Positions 9,674-20,908 of a DNA stretch of 42,081 nucleotides are shown in pieces; within the stretch, counting starts at the first letter, position 1, and every line of letters begins with the position of its first letter. The notes beneath the pieces are model-generated. The model was given only the letters and a program-made list of their open reading frames with translations, did no database searches and was not told the origin of the DNA. The position numbers and the translations under genes are program-made. This DNA is from Zygnema cylindricum. Its lineage: Eukaryota; Streptophyta; Zygnematophyceae; Zygnematales; Zygnemataceae. The stretch spans positions 64,001-106,081 of the forward strand of contig JBBHKE010002673.1 in the NCBI GenBank assembly GCA_037447655.1, given 5' to 3'.

Positions 9674-12600
9674 TCCGAGGACGAGGACGATGAGCTCCTT
9701 TTGGATGAGGAGTTGGAGGCGAAAACTGAGGTTGAAATTCCACGAAGGCAGAACTGTGCTTACGGTGGATTGAAAGGTGAAGCAGGCTGGATTATATATT
9801 CAGGTGCCTCAATGCACATGTGTAAGGATAGACACCTGTTCACTAAGATAAGAAAGATTCCCACCGTAGAGATAGAGTACGGGGATGGGAGGATAGTCAC
9901 CACTACTCTTGTAAGATCGGTAGATCTGAAAGTGTTAGTAGAAGGAAAGACATCCATATTAACATTCTCCGATGTATTGTTTATTCAGGAGCTGAACAAA
10001 AACCTTATCTCTACATCAGTATTAGATGATAAGGGTTTTTTCACTAGCACTAGGGAAAGAGTCTTTACTGCTAGTTTTGAGGAGGATGTCTATTTCATTG
10101 CTGAGAAAGGTAGCCATGGGATGTTTAGGCTGATCTTAAGTAATGAAACGAAGAAACTTTATTATGCTGGTGTTCATGATATTATGATGTGGCATAAGAG
10201 GCTTGGGCATGTGAATCTAGATAAGTTAAGAGAGATGAAAAAGATGGGAGTGGTGGAAGGGATTCAGTTCAGTGAGAGTGATGATATAAGTGATTGTAGT
10301 GGGTGTGCTCAAGGTAAAGCACACAGATTACCCTTTCCTAAGTCAGCCACCTATAAGGGAGAAAAAATTCTAGATCTAGTACACACAGATATTTGGGGAC
10401 CGGCTAAAGTGCCCTCACCGGGGGGGAAGAGATTTAGGATGACTATAACTGATGATTGGTCTCGGTATTCCCGTGTATATTTTTTGAAAAACAAGTCAGA
10501 GGCTGAGGACTGTTTTAGACAATATAAAGCATGGAGCGAAAAAACTGCATGAAACTCCAATCAAGAGAGTAAGGAGTGACAATGGTGGAGAGTATACTTC
10601 TAACCAGTTTGAGGATTTTTTGAGGGAAGATGGGGTTCAACACCAAAAGACTGTGCCAGAAAATCCTGAACAGAATGGGGTAGCTGAAAGGTTAAATAGA
10701 ACACTAAGTGATAGTGCTAGAAGTATGTTGTCGGATAAGAAGATAGGAAAAAGGTTTTGGGCAGAAGCAATGAACTGTGCTAATTACCTCAAAAATAGAG
10801 TTCTTACTTCAGCTATAAAAGATCAAACACCTTATGAGAGATGGACAGGCCGGAAACCAGACTTATCTCATTTAAAGGTTTTCGACAGTCAAGTATTCAG
10901 TCTAGATACTGATCGGTCGAATTGGAAGCTAGATCCTAAAGAAAAACTGGGATACTTATTAGGATATGATGAGGATGTTAAAGGATATAGAGTTTATGAT
11001 CTAAAAAGAGAAGATATAATCTTAGTAAAACATCTAGTAGTTATGGATGAAGGAAAGTCTGTGGATCCCTTCAAATATACAAAGTCAGTAAAAATCAGAT
11101 TTGAGTCAGAAAATTCTGATGACTTTGAGCTTCCTAACTATCCAGGTTTTAGAGACGATGACATTCTTGCATGAACAAATCAGACCGAAAAGGACTCGGC
11201 TGTGGAAACTCCAGTGACAACTCTACTCGAAGCGGAAGACGTGGTGGAAATTGATTCGGAATCAAGGGATAGGGGAGAAGCCGAGTTTGCTCGAAAGAAT
11301 CCACGAGAACCATCTATTCCGGCCTCAGATTTTGAGGGAGGGAGGAGAAGTAGCAAAAGACTGCAAGAAAAACAGGTTAATAACAAGGTAACTAAACTAT
11401 CTCATCAAGATGAACCTCAAACTTATCGAGAGGCGATGACTTGTCCAGAAAGAAACCGGTGGAAGACAGCCATCAATGAGGAGATGGCTTCAATCATGGC
11501 AGCCGATACTTGGGAGCTGGTGGACTGTCCACCTAACCGAAAACCAATCGGTTGTAAGTGGGTTTTCAAACTAAAACTGAACCCAGATAACACAATCGAG
11601 CGCTACAAGGCCAGATTAGTGGCAAAGGGATTTACACAAAAGGAAGGAATTGACTACGAGGAAACCTTTGCCCCGGTGGTCAGATTTCCCTCCGTCCGCA
11701 TACTTCTCAGTTTAGCAGCGGCGGAAGACAAGGAAGTGCACCAGATGGACATCAAAACAGCCTTTTTGCATGGAGAATTAGAAGAGGAGATCTTCATGCG
11801 ACAACCCGAAGGGTTTGTGGAAGAAGGAGAGGAGAGTAAGGTATGCCGGCTGATTAAATCTCTTTATGGTTTGAAACAGGCGCCCCGACAGTGGAATAAG
11901 AAGCTTGATGAGTTTCTTACCGGTCTAGGATATATTCGGATCAGCTCAGATCACTCAATCTATGTTTTCGAAGATGAGGAAGGTTCTATATTTATTGCAA
12001 TTTATGTTGATGATTTGCTTGTTTTAAGTAAATCAATGGAAAAAATTAATAAACTGAAAACCGATTTTAAGGGGAGATTTGAAATGAAGGATATGGGGGA
12101 AGCAAAATATATTTTGGGAATTCAAGTAGAGAGAGACCGAAAAAGAAAAATTATAAGATTGACTCAAAAGGAAGCAATAGGGAACATGCTTGAAAAATTT
12201 CAAATGGATAAAGCTAATAGTTGTACAACTCCAATGGAATTGAAGAAGGGAAGTGAGGGGAGTGAGGAAGAAGGAGTCATAGTCTTAGACGAGGAATTAT
12301 CTCCTGAAGAACAGAAGTTCATGCAGACTATTCCTTACAGGCAAGTAGTGGGAAGTCTAATCTATTTTATGAATTGTACCCGGCCGGATTTAGCTGCAGC
12401 TGTAGGAGTGCTGAGTAGAAGTCTAAATGCTCCCACTAAGAAGGATTGGGAGGCAGCTAAGAGAGTCCTTAGATACTTGGTAGGAACTAGAGATCTATGG
12501 TTGCATTTGGGTGGGGAGAATACTGACATCACTACTTGGAGTGATGGCAGTTATGGTGATGCTCCGATGAGGAGATGTACTTCTGGATATGTATTACATG

Positions 12601-12998
12601 TGGGTGATGGGGCTTGCTGTTGGAGTAGCAAACAGCAAAAGGTTATTGCTCAGTCCACCATGGAGGCTGAGTATATGGCCTCTTGCTCTGCTGTAAAAGA
12701 ATTGATGTGGGTCAAGTCTTTGCTTGGTGAGCTTGGTCACCTTAAGAGTGGTGTGCAGAAAATATTTTGTGATAATCAGGCAGCAATCGCTATTTCTGCC
12801 AATCCTAAACACCATTTTAAAGCCAAACACATGGACATCAGACTCAGCTTTGTTAGAGAGAAAGGAGAAAACAAAATAATCAGTTTAGAGTACAGACCAC
12901 ATAGTGAGATGGTAGCAGATATGATGACCAAACCTGTGCCTTCCCCTAAGCTAATTTTTTGCAGGGAGAAGTGTGGTCTGAAATTAAAGATTGACTAG
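9674..12998 (+). pseudogene. pol: Element B Pol (protease-integrase-RT-RNase H), broken
   Basis: The frame continues from gag past the TAA at 9671. Protease lies near 9785-9990, with the active site reading YSGAS where the family has Asp-Ser-Gly. Integrase runs from about 10190: HKRLGH and CSGCAQ zinc ligands, catalytic Asp in HTDIWG, second Asp in SDNGGEY, Glu in EQNGVAERLNRT. An extra base in an A-run near 10540-10546 shifts the frame, giving a stop at 10550-10552. The frame then runs to an in-frame TGA at 11172-11174 and opens again to 12998. RT has GCKWVFKLKLNPDN and YVDD at about 12003. RNase H shows TWSDGSYGD, STMEAEYMA and FCDNQAAI. The polyprotein ends at TAG 12996-12998. Confidence 0.93.
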
Positions 12999-13011
12999 AA
13001 AATAAGGGGAG
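12999..13011 (+). other. Element B polypurine tract
   Basis: AAAATAAGGGGAG lies between the pol stop codon and the first TG of the 3' LTR, where plus-strand DNA synthesis is primed. It is identical in element E and differs by one base in A. Confidence 0.9.
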
Positions 13012-14060
13012 TGTAGAAACTAATGGTTTTATTAGTATTTTCTAGGTCTGAAAAGAAATATAGAAGTCGAGGCAGTCTATCTCTAACTTCTCTCTCCAAC
13101 TCTCAAACTTGTCGCAGTCACTGAGAAATTGGAGAGGAAGCTAGAGCCATGGCTACCTTGGCTATCCTGAGGTTTACGGGAATTTTATATTAGGGTTTAT
13201 ATATTTAATTAAAATGTATGTGCCGGCGGCAGGATTTGATCCTTGTACCTGCCGGCCGGCAGACACGAAGTAGCCGGTAGCCTTAGCCGTTTCATCTAGC
13301 GGTAGTGTTACCTAGCATATAGTTTGATAATTATTTACATATGTATACAAGCGATAAACCATTTAACTGAAATTAATAACGGGATACATAGATCCAGTAA
13401 TATATAATGTACGACTTACGGTACGGACAAAAATTAGTACCGCGCATTTGTTTCGTAAATGAAACAAATACCGCGCATGTATTTATTACGGCTACGATTA
13501 AAGCCGAATTTAATCGAACGGCCGGGATTAGCGCCGAGATCGCGGACGAAGATTTCGGCGGTTTGTGGCCATCGCCACATCGGATGACGCGTGGCAAAAT
13601 TCCGTTGGATTGTGGAAACTCCGGAGATTATGGCACCGAATCCGGATTTGACATGTGTCGACATTTTGGCCATGTCGTACAATGTCCGTACATAAAGTAC
13701 ACCGGCAGCTGTACTTTTGCGTACGGAACTAAATTCTGATTGGTTCCGTACATCAGTAGATAGAGTCTGTGAGAGAGATAGGACTTAGAAAAATTAGAAG
13801 ATAGGACCCCCTCTCCCAGAGAGCTTCTGTACAAAAGGTCAACTTTGACCCTCCATAACTTACTGCTCAGGGGAGCAAATTCAGAGATTCTTTTTGCTAT
13901 CGACTCAGGGGAGTCTTGTCTTCACAGGGGTGAAGTTGGTCAGAGTTTTTGTCTGCCAGGGTGGCAGTTATTTTTGCTTAAACACAAAGGGGTCAGGATT
14001 ATCCTAGAGGCTTCTTGGAAGCTGTCCACTCTGAGGACTTATGGAGGTCTCAGAGTTTCA
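13012..14060 (+). repeat. Element B 3' LTR
   Basis: 1,049 bases, same length as the 5' LTR, with about nine substitutions by eye and no indel seen. It is followed by the duplication TTCCA (14061-14065), after which the gag sequence of element A resumes on -. Confidence 0.95.
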
Positions 14061-14065
14061 TTCCA

Positions 14066-14532
14066 CCTCTATAAATCTCCACCAAACTCACCCAGAACTC
14101 CTCGGCCTTGTAAATGCGAAGATGAGGGGTGGCCAACGCTTGAGTGAGGTGCCTCAGAATGAAGTTCTTCGCAGCCATGTTTACATCCTCCCACATTTGA
14201 GTATCGTTCTCCCTGGTCTTCACGGTCGCCCCTCCTGGTACTGTGGCAATAGGAGTGAGGGGCGTCTCCTTCCCTTTCCCCTTTTCGGACACACTGCTGT
14301 CCCCATCATCTGCCTCCTCCGCTGAGGTAGCCGTTGCTGTAGGAAACCTTTTTCCTCCAAATCCTGGTGGAGTTCCCGAATGTGGACGTTTCACTCGTCC
14401 ACTGACGATACCTCAGTATCGTTTTTCGCACAAAGCTCCCATCCTCATGGCTTCCCAATAGATGAACCCAGATCCATTGAGTGTGGGCACCCTAGAGGGT
14501 GGGCCCATAACCTGCAATTCTGTGTCCTCCAT
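14066..14532 (-). pseudogene. gag: Element A gag, 5' part
   Basis: N-terminal half of the element A gag, cut at 14065 by element B. The frame starts at an ATG within the LTR (14532-14530) and passes through the primer-binding site. It resembles the B gag (MGPPSRVP, FIYWEAM, GALCEK, NFILRHLTQALATPHL). A stop codon (TGA, in place of the Trp seen in B) occurs near 14410. The remainder continues below 7609. Confidence 0.85.
14498..14512 (-). other. Element A primer-binding site (initiator tRNA-Met anticodon arm)
   Basis: On - this is GGTTATGGGCCCACC, identical to the site of element B and again directly adjoining the LTR (14513). Conservation in two elements that have otherwise diverged substantially supports its use as a primer site. 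Confidence 0.85.
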
Positions 14533-15502
14533 TGGACTACACAATTCAGGAAGCCTCTAGATAGTTATTAACTAACCCTCTTTCAATGGAAACCACTGCG
14601 ACCCAAGAAGACAAGCAGACAATCTGACTGCACCCCTGTGCATCCTGGACTCCCTTGAGTCCGTAGAAAAAGAAATCTCTGAAAACGCCCAACTTCGCGA
14701 TAAGTTATAGGGTGGCAAAGATGCCAATTTATACAAACTCTCAAAGAGAGAGAGGACTATCTGCCTGATTTTTCCTAAGTCCTAGTTTTTCCTAGTTCTC
14801 TCTCACAACCTCTATCTTCTGCCTGTACGAACGAATCAGAACACTGTACAGTACGAGAAAGTACTATTGTCGATGTACTTTTTGTACGACCTTTGTACGA
14901 TAAGGCCATTAGGCGGACGCGTGTCCATTTTCCACTCGTCCGTACGTTCCTCGGAATTCCCGCGACCGAATGTCATCTCTCCACGTGGGGCCAGGTCATG
15001 CCACGTCACTAAATGCCAAAGTGCCCATTTCGGGATTTCGGCGATGATGTGCGCCATTAGATTTGACGCGAAATGTAATCTCAGCCGTAATAAACACTTG
15101 TGCGATATTTGTTTCGTTGTCGAAACGAAATGCGCGATATCCGTTTCAAATTAGTATAGTACTTCGTACTTTGTAAAACTGTATCTATGCATGCCGTATA
15201 GGTGTTCAATTAAGTGACAATGGTTTAAATAACAATGAAACCGTATATCTCATAACGGACTTCTACGACAGACTGGTTAGAGCTAACGGCTACGCCGCGC
15301 TCTGCCGGTCGGGGGTTCGAGTCCTGACGGACTCAACCTTTTGTTGAGAGTGACCTAAGTCACTCTTTAGTCCTTCCCATGGAGCTGAGGCAGCCATTGC
15401 TCCATCGCTCTCTCTCACCTTTAGTGACTACAACAAGTATGGGGGCAACAGAGAAGATATGGAGGCAGGCTGCCTACATTTTTTTTATATATTTTTCCGC
15501 TA
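14513..15502 (-). repeat. Element A 5' LTR, lacking its outer ~45 bases
   Basis: In + orientation it begins TGCAATTCTGTG and follows the 3' LTR (2907-3954) to TTTTCCGCTA at about 15502. It then breaks into a different LTR instead of continuing to TTTCAACA. GTAC tetramers cluster at 14825-14900. The tRNA-like module lies at 15272-15340 with a consensus B box GGTTCGAGTCC (15314-15324). Confidence 0.85.
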
Positions 15503-16227
15503 AACGTTCTCACAACCCCTATCTACTGATGTATGAACCAGTCAGAAGACTGTACAGTACAGAAAGATAGTAGGGCCGATGTACTTTCTCTACGGCCTCT
15601 ATAGGACAAGGCAATGGAGTGGACGTCTGTCTCCCCGAGACTTGTCCTCGCGCTCCCCGATATTCCCGCTTCCCAATAATATCTTGCCACGTGTCGACAC
15701 GTCATGTCACGTCCAAAAATCGCCAAGGAGGATTTTTTGAGATCGCGGCGATGATGCGGACCGTCGGATCCAAACTGGCTTTTAATGTTCGCCGTCCAAA
15801 ATAACAAATGTCTAGTATATTTGTTTCGTATGCACTAAAACTCAACTAGTTTCTATGTCCTTACTATTATTCCGTTGAACGAATTAATGATCTTGCTAAT
15901 GTTTAAATAGCTATCAAATACTATGTATCCTAACAGACTTCTACGACAGTTTGGTAAGAGCTGACGACTACGCCTCGCTTTGTTGGTCGGAGGTTCGAGT
16001 CCTACCGGACTCAACCTTTTTGTTGAGAGTGACTTAGGTCACTCTTTAGTCGTGCCTATGGAGCTGAGGCAGCCATAGCTCCACCGCCCTCTCTCTCCTT
16101 CAGTGACTACAACAATTATGGGGGCTAGAGAGAGAAGGTGGAGGCATGCTGCCTGTGCTTTTTCTTTTAGTTATTTTACCTAATTAAGACCTAGAAAATA
16201 CCTTCTCTAAATCAGTGATTTCAACAG
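15503..16227 (-). repeat. LTR G: truncated, more diverged LTR of the same superfamily
   Basis: Starts abruptly at a point equal to about position 290 of the A LTR (TCTCACAACCCCTATCTACTG) and runs to a normal outer end, GATTTCAACA. It carries GTAC repeats, a tRNA-like module with GGTTCGAGTCC (15992-16002) and the GAGAGTGACTTAGGTCACTC near-palindrome. It is more different from either A LTR than they are from each other, so it is probably an independent older insertion joined to A by deletion or recombination. Confidence 0.78.
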
Positions 16228-19200
16228 GGAATGTGTCCAAATACTCAAATTTTAACTTTGCATTCTGTAGGGGAACAGAGCACACATAATTTTTTCTTTC
16301 ACAAATGTGAAGATGCATAGGGTTTTTTACTATCAGTGTGTTAGTCATTTGGGTTTTTATCGACTTGGAGTCAACACTATCTAGATAAGCTTCTTTGAAT
16401 CTGCGATTTCTATGGGGAAATTGAGCACAGAGAATTACAAGGTCTACCCGATAACCAGCTTTGCAATGTCACTCGCTGCAAATCATCAGCGGAATTGTGG
16501 GAGTCACTCGCGACAACTCACAAGCTTCCAGAAATGATTGTACGAATCGAGCTGGGCAAATCACTCATAACCACTCTCTACCAAGGTGGCACATCGATGG
16601 AGGCTTACACCTCACAGTACGCTAACCTCTAAACGAAAGCTGGCGCAGTTGGCTTCTCCCTTCCCATTGATACCAAGATCACACTTCTCATGCTATTCAT
16701 ACCCCTTGAGTACAAGCCAATACTCACGTGGTTAGATCAATCGGAACCCACGACTTCGAAGTGGAATGCGGTTGTTAGAGCATTTTGAAAGATGAGTATA
16801 ACACCGAGATCATGTCCAATCGTGAGATCAATGGAGAGATCTTCGCTTTCGCATCTAGATAAGGGAGATTTCCCCACAAAGACAAGAACAAGCGAGACAC
16901 TCAAAATCTGGATAAGAAAGACAAGAGCTGTTTTTATTGCGACAAGCCCAGACACTTCATCTCTGTCTACCGCAAATATACATATGATAAACAACACAAC
17001 AAGGTTGACGAATCAAAGCTAAAAAACGGGAAAGGAAAAGGAGAGGAGATCGTTCAATTGCAAGCCATGATGGCGTCAACTCTCTCGACCAACAACAACG
17101 ATTCGATGGTGGACACCGAGGCGTCCCAACACATGTGCTATCGCCGAGAGTGGTTATTCAATTTCAAGGAGACCACTCCCTCCCACATATATTTAGGAGA
17201 CAATCACAAGTCACTCAGCACATAAAAATGAGACATTCAGATCGAGTCGATAGTAGATGGAAAATTGGTTTCCTGCACAATCAAGAATGTTCTCCACATT
17301 CCCATCTTTAAGCACAACCTCTACTCGATTGCCCATGCTGAAGACAACAGAATCATCTCGATCTAGCAAAAATAAGGAAAGATAAAGATTGTGAGAAACG
17401 GACTCACCATCGCAAAAAGAGAGTGAATGGCGGATCGCACATATCGGTTGGAGTGCAGCCTGGCGACTCGATCCTTGGCTCTTGCAGCCCAAGTTATTCT
17501 TCCATCACATGGAGAGAACACCGAAGAAAAAAGGAGATGAAAGAAAACACTTTCAAAAAAGATGCTAGTGACAACAAAGAGAAGGTTGACAAGATTGTGC
17601 AACTGGCGTACAACCAGCTCCTCTGGCACAGGCAACTAGGCCACCTTCACACTGACGGGATGAAGAAACTATTTAGAAGCAACATGGCTAGTGGAATAGA
17701 TCTTACTTCTATCAAAGATTCAAAAGAACCTTGCCACCATTGCGAGATGGGGAAATCCTATTGTGTTCCATTTCCCAAATTCGGAGGAACGAGGGCTACT
17801 CGCCCACTATAATTGATTCATTCGGACGTATACGGCCCAACAAGTGTGTCGTCATGCATTGGGAGAAGATACTTGGTCACCTTTATTGACGACTTCTGCT
17901 GTATGATTCACACATATCTGCTCCGATAGAAAAGCGAGGTGTTTGAAAAATTTAAAGCATTCAAAACAATGGCTTAAAAAACGCACGAAACAAAAATCAA
18001 GTGTTTAAGAAGCAACAACGGAGGAGAATATTTGTCCGCTGAGTTTTAGAAGTTCCTCACCTCAAAAGGGATCAAACACCAATTGACATCACCTAAAACT
18101 CCGCAACACAATGGTGTGGCAGAGCGCATGAACCGCACACTTTTGGAAGTGTTACGAAGCATGATGGCGACACACACTATCAGCTCTAACTTCTAGGGAG
18201 AAGTAGTCTGCACAACAACAAATCTCAAAAACCGATGCCCAACGAGGCCTTTAGAGAACTCAAACCCGTTTGAAAAATGACATGGCAGACCTCCTAATTT
18301 ATCGCATCTCAAAGTGTTTTGTAGCAGAGCTTATGCTTTCAACCACAACAATCGAGGAGGGAAGTTAGCACATAAAGCAATTGAGGGGATATTCGTCCAA
18401 TATGAGACACCCTCCCCACCACATACCCCTGAGCTACTTACAATGGAAGAACAACCAACTAGTAAAGAAACTACTCTAGGGCAAAAAAATGAAAACACTC
18501 CAACTCAAGAAATCGAAACTAAGGATTCAAAGACAACTGAGGAAAATTCCCAGCGTGATAAGCAGAGAAAGAAAGGAAAGAAGATCGACCTCTCACCAAG
18601 GACCAACAATCGAAGCGGCCGGTCCAGACATCCTCCCCAAAGATTTGGAGAGTGGCTGGATACCTCAAAGGCCCCAATGAGGAAGTTTCTAAGGATGGCT
18701 CAAGCTGAAGAGCCCACAAGCCTCAAAGAGGAATTTTTTGGAGAGGACACTGACAAATAGAAGGCGGCTATAAACGAAGAGATGGCCTCCACTATGAAAG
18801 ACAACACATGGACTCTCGGGGATCTGCCACAAAGAAGAAAAGCAATTGGCAGTAAGTGGATATTCAAGATCAAGCCAAACGCAGACGACACAATTGAGTG
18901 TTATAAAGCAAGACATGTCGCAAAGGGGTTTACACAAAAGGAGGGAATTGATTACCAAGAGACATTCGCTCCAGTCGTCAAGTTCACATTCGTCCGAGCT
19001 CTTCTTGCACTCGCTGCCACCCTTAGGATGGAGGTGGAGCTGATGGACGTAAAGACCGCCTTTCTCCACGGCGAGATTGAAAAAGAGTTGTACATGCGAC
19101 AACGAGAAGGTTATGAAGATCCCATGGACCCCCACAAGGTTTGCAAACTGTCAAAAGCTCTTTATGGACTAAAGCAATCGCGCAGGTTATAGAATTTGAA

Positions 19201-19928
19201 AACTGATTAATTACTTTAAAGTGAGGGTTCACTAAGATTCAATCTGACCACTCAGCTTATTACCATGAAAAACAAAACATCATCATTGTCATTTATGTAG
19301 ACGACTTGATGATAGTGGGAGAAACAAAAGATGATATTTCAAAGATGAAGAATATGCTAGCTAACTCATTCAAAATTAAAGATTTAGGCGAGATAAAATA
19401 CGTTCTGGGCATTGAAGTTATTAGAAACAAGGAGGAAAAACCATTCAATTATCATAAAGGAAATATATTCGGGAGACACTCACCAAGTTCAAACTTTAAA
19501 ACGCAAATGCAATTTCAACTCAATTTGAATTGGGAGAGAAGTTCATTGACGAGCTCTTAGAATACCAAAATGACCCCATAAAAGCACCGTATCAAGAGGC
19601 AATGGGAACACTCATTTATGCCATGAACTGTACACGCTCAAATATCGCCACAGCTGTCGAAATTCTAAGCAGGTTCCTACACAAACCATGAAAACAACAT
19701 TGTTTAGCAGTGAAAAGAGTTCTCAAATACCTCAAATGAACAATTAACTATCCTCTTACACTTGGCCGAATGCACGATAACATAGAAATTCATGCATTCA
19801 CTGGCGTTGACTGAGGAGGGCACTTAAGCCGTAGAAATTCAACATGATACCTTTGCAACATCGGCGATGGAAGCGTGAGTTGGAGTTCGAAGCTGTAGAA
19901 GAATGTCGCCCTCACCACAATGGAAGTA

Positions 19929-20429
19929 CACCGCGAATCGTAATTAGAGTAAATTACTCTAATTGGGTCGCTCGAAATTTCGACTCTATCATATGAAATA
20001 GAGTAAATGATTCTAATTTTTTCATTATTCTATTTAAGGTAAAGTTTAATTAGCGTTTTTAATTATAATATATGTCCGTTTTAAATAGTGTGGAGTACGG
20101 ATGACCTCCGACCGTGCAGAATTATACTTTATTAAGTAAAAAAGTACAAATAATGATTTAATACAAGCCGTTATCATGTAACTGCGTTTAAACAAACCTA
20201 GTAGTGCAAACGTCATATTGACAATAAAAAGTACCTTTTGCCAAATTCTGTACGAATACCTTATTTATAGTAGATGATATTAGCATGCCAAATTAGAGTA
20301 CTTAAATAAATTAGAGTAAACTTCATATTTGACACAACTCTATCACACAAATAAACGTTCATTACTCTAATTTTTTTTTTTAGTTTTTGTACTCTAATTT
20401 TTTCATTACTCTAAATACGATTCGCGATG
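19929..20429. mobile_element. Mariner/Stowaway-like inverted-repeat element, copy 1
   Basis: 501 bases flanked by TA on both sides (19927-19928 and 20430-20431). The left terminus is CACCGCGAATCGTAATTAG and the right terminus is its inverted copy with two or three changes. Removing the element and one TA rejoins the RNase H frame of element D. Subterminal ACTCTAATT motifs occur repeatedly. No transposase frame is present, so it is a non-autonomous MITE. Confidence 0.85.
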
Positions 20430-20728
20430 TAGACTACATGGCGGCGGCAACCACAGTGAAACAGGTTTTATGGCTAAGGGGATTTCTAAACAAGCTTGGG
20501 TTTATTCAATCTAGGAAAACTCTAATTTTCAAAGAAAGTCAGAGCTGCCTAGCTCTAATCAAAAATCATATTAATCATCTTAAGACGAAACACATCTCTA
20601 TATGATACCACTTTATAACAGATTACACTACAATGGAAACGGTGGCCTTCTATTACATAACGGACAAGGAGAACGCCACAGACATGCTTACTTAAGCAGT
20701 CGTCACTGATAAGTTGCTCCTATGTGCA

Positions 20729-20908
20729 GGAAAAAAAGGTTTAAAAGAAGGAAAGTTTCTTGAGAAGGAAGAATTTTCTAAGTCTAAAGAAGAGGAGGAA
20801 ATTTCTAAGTCTAATGAAAAGAAAGAGGAATTTTCCAAGTCTAAGGCGAAGGAGGGAGAAAATTCTACGACCAAGGAGAAAAAGAAAACAAGAACTGAAA
20901 GATGGTAA
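20729..20908 (+). repeat. Imperfect tandem repeat encoding a Lys/Glu/Ser-rich tail
   Basis: Three to four imperfect copies of a unit coding for EEFSKSK or EEISKSN, joined to the C-terminus of the element D polyprotein remnant and ending at TAA after RTERW. Copia polyproteins normally stop shortly after RNase H, so this is an unusual extension or a repeat that read through after decay. Confidence 0.6.

Larger units (their letters stand above)
7610..14060 (+). mobile_element. Element B: structurally complete Copia retrotransposon
   Basis: 6,451 bases bounded by two 1,049-base LTRs with TG...CA ends and the 5-base duplication TTCCA, inserted into the gag region of element A. The order LTR, primer-binding site, gag, protease, integrase, RT, RNase H, polypurine tract, LTR is that of Ty1/copia (integrase before RT). 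By eye the LTRs differ at about nine positions, so insertion was recent compared with A, E and F. Despite this, the coding region has at least four disabling changes: two in-frame stops, one frameshift and a lost protease catalytic Asp. It is therefore non-autonomous, or died soon after insertion. Confidence 0.95.
2907..15502 (-). mobile_element. Element A: - strand Copia retrotransposon, interrupted by element B
   Basis: Element A reads on - from its 5' LTR (15502 down to 14513) through the primer-binding site (14512-14498), gag (14497-14066), an interruption by element B (14065-7610), the rest of gag and pol (7609-3968) and the 3' LTR (3954-2907). Its LTRs differ from each other clearly more than those of B, as expected for the host of a nested insertion. 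The coding region has several stops and frameshifts and lacks its protease. The outer edge at 15502 is abnormal: about 45 bases of the LTR are missing and a second LTR (G) follows. The polypurine tract is ATAACGGGAG, one base different from E and B. Confidence 0.88.
16400..20908 (+). pseudogene. Element D gag-pol polyprotein remnant
   Basis: Gag (about 16470-16790; SSAELWESL, GGTSMEAYTSQY). Knuckle near 16925-16975 with CFYCDKPRHF but Tyr where the last Cys should be. Protease near 17105 reads DTEAS instead of Asp-Ser/Thr-Gly-Ala. Integrase about 17600-18330 (HRQLGH, CHHCEMGK, HSDVYGP, NGGEY, PQHNGVAERMNRT). RT about 18765-19460 (GSKWIFKIKPNAD, FAPVV, YVDD near 19297). RNase H 19600-20690, split by the inserted element exactly between the TTMEV and DYMAA parts of its motif. 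After the usual end near LLCAGKKGL the frame continues for about 50 lysine/glutamate-rich codons (20729-20908). Numerous stops show it is dead. Confidence 0.8.

Noticed and set aside
15270-15340. A functional tRNA gene
   Set aside because: A and B boxes are present, but the acceptor and anticodon stems do not close convincingly and the segment is embedded in LTR copies. Kept as a tRNA-like module only.
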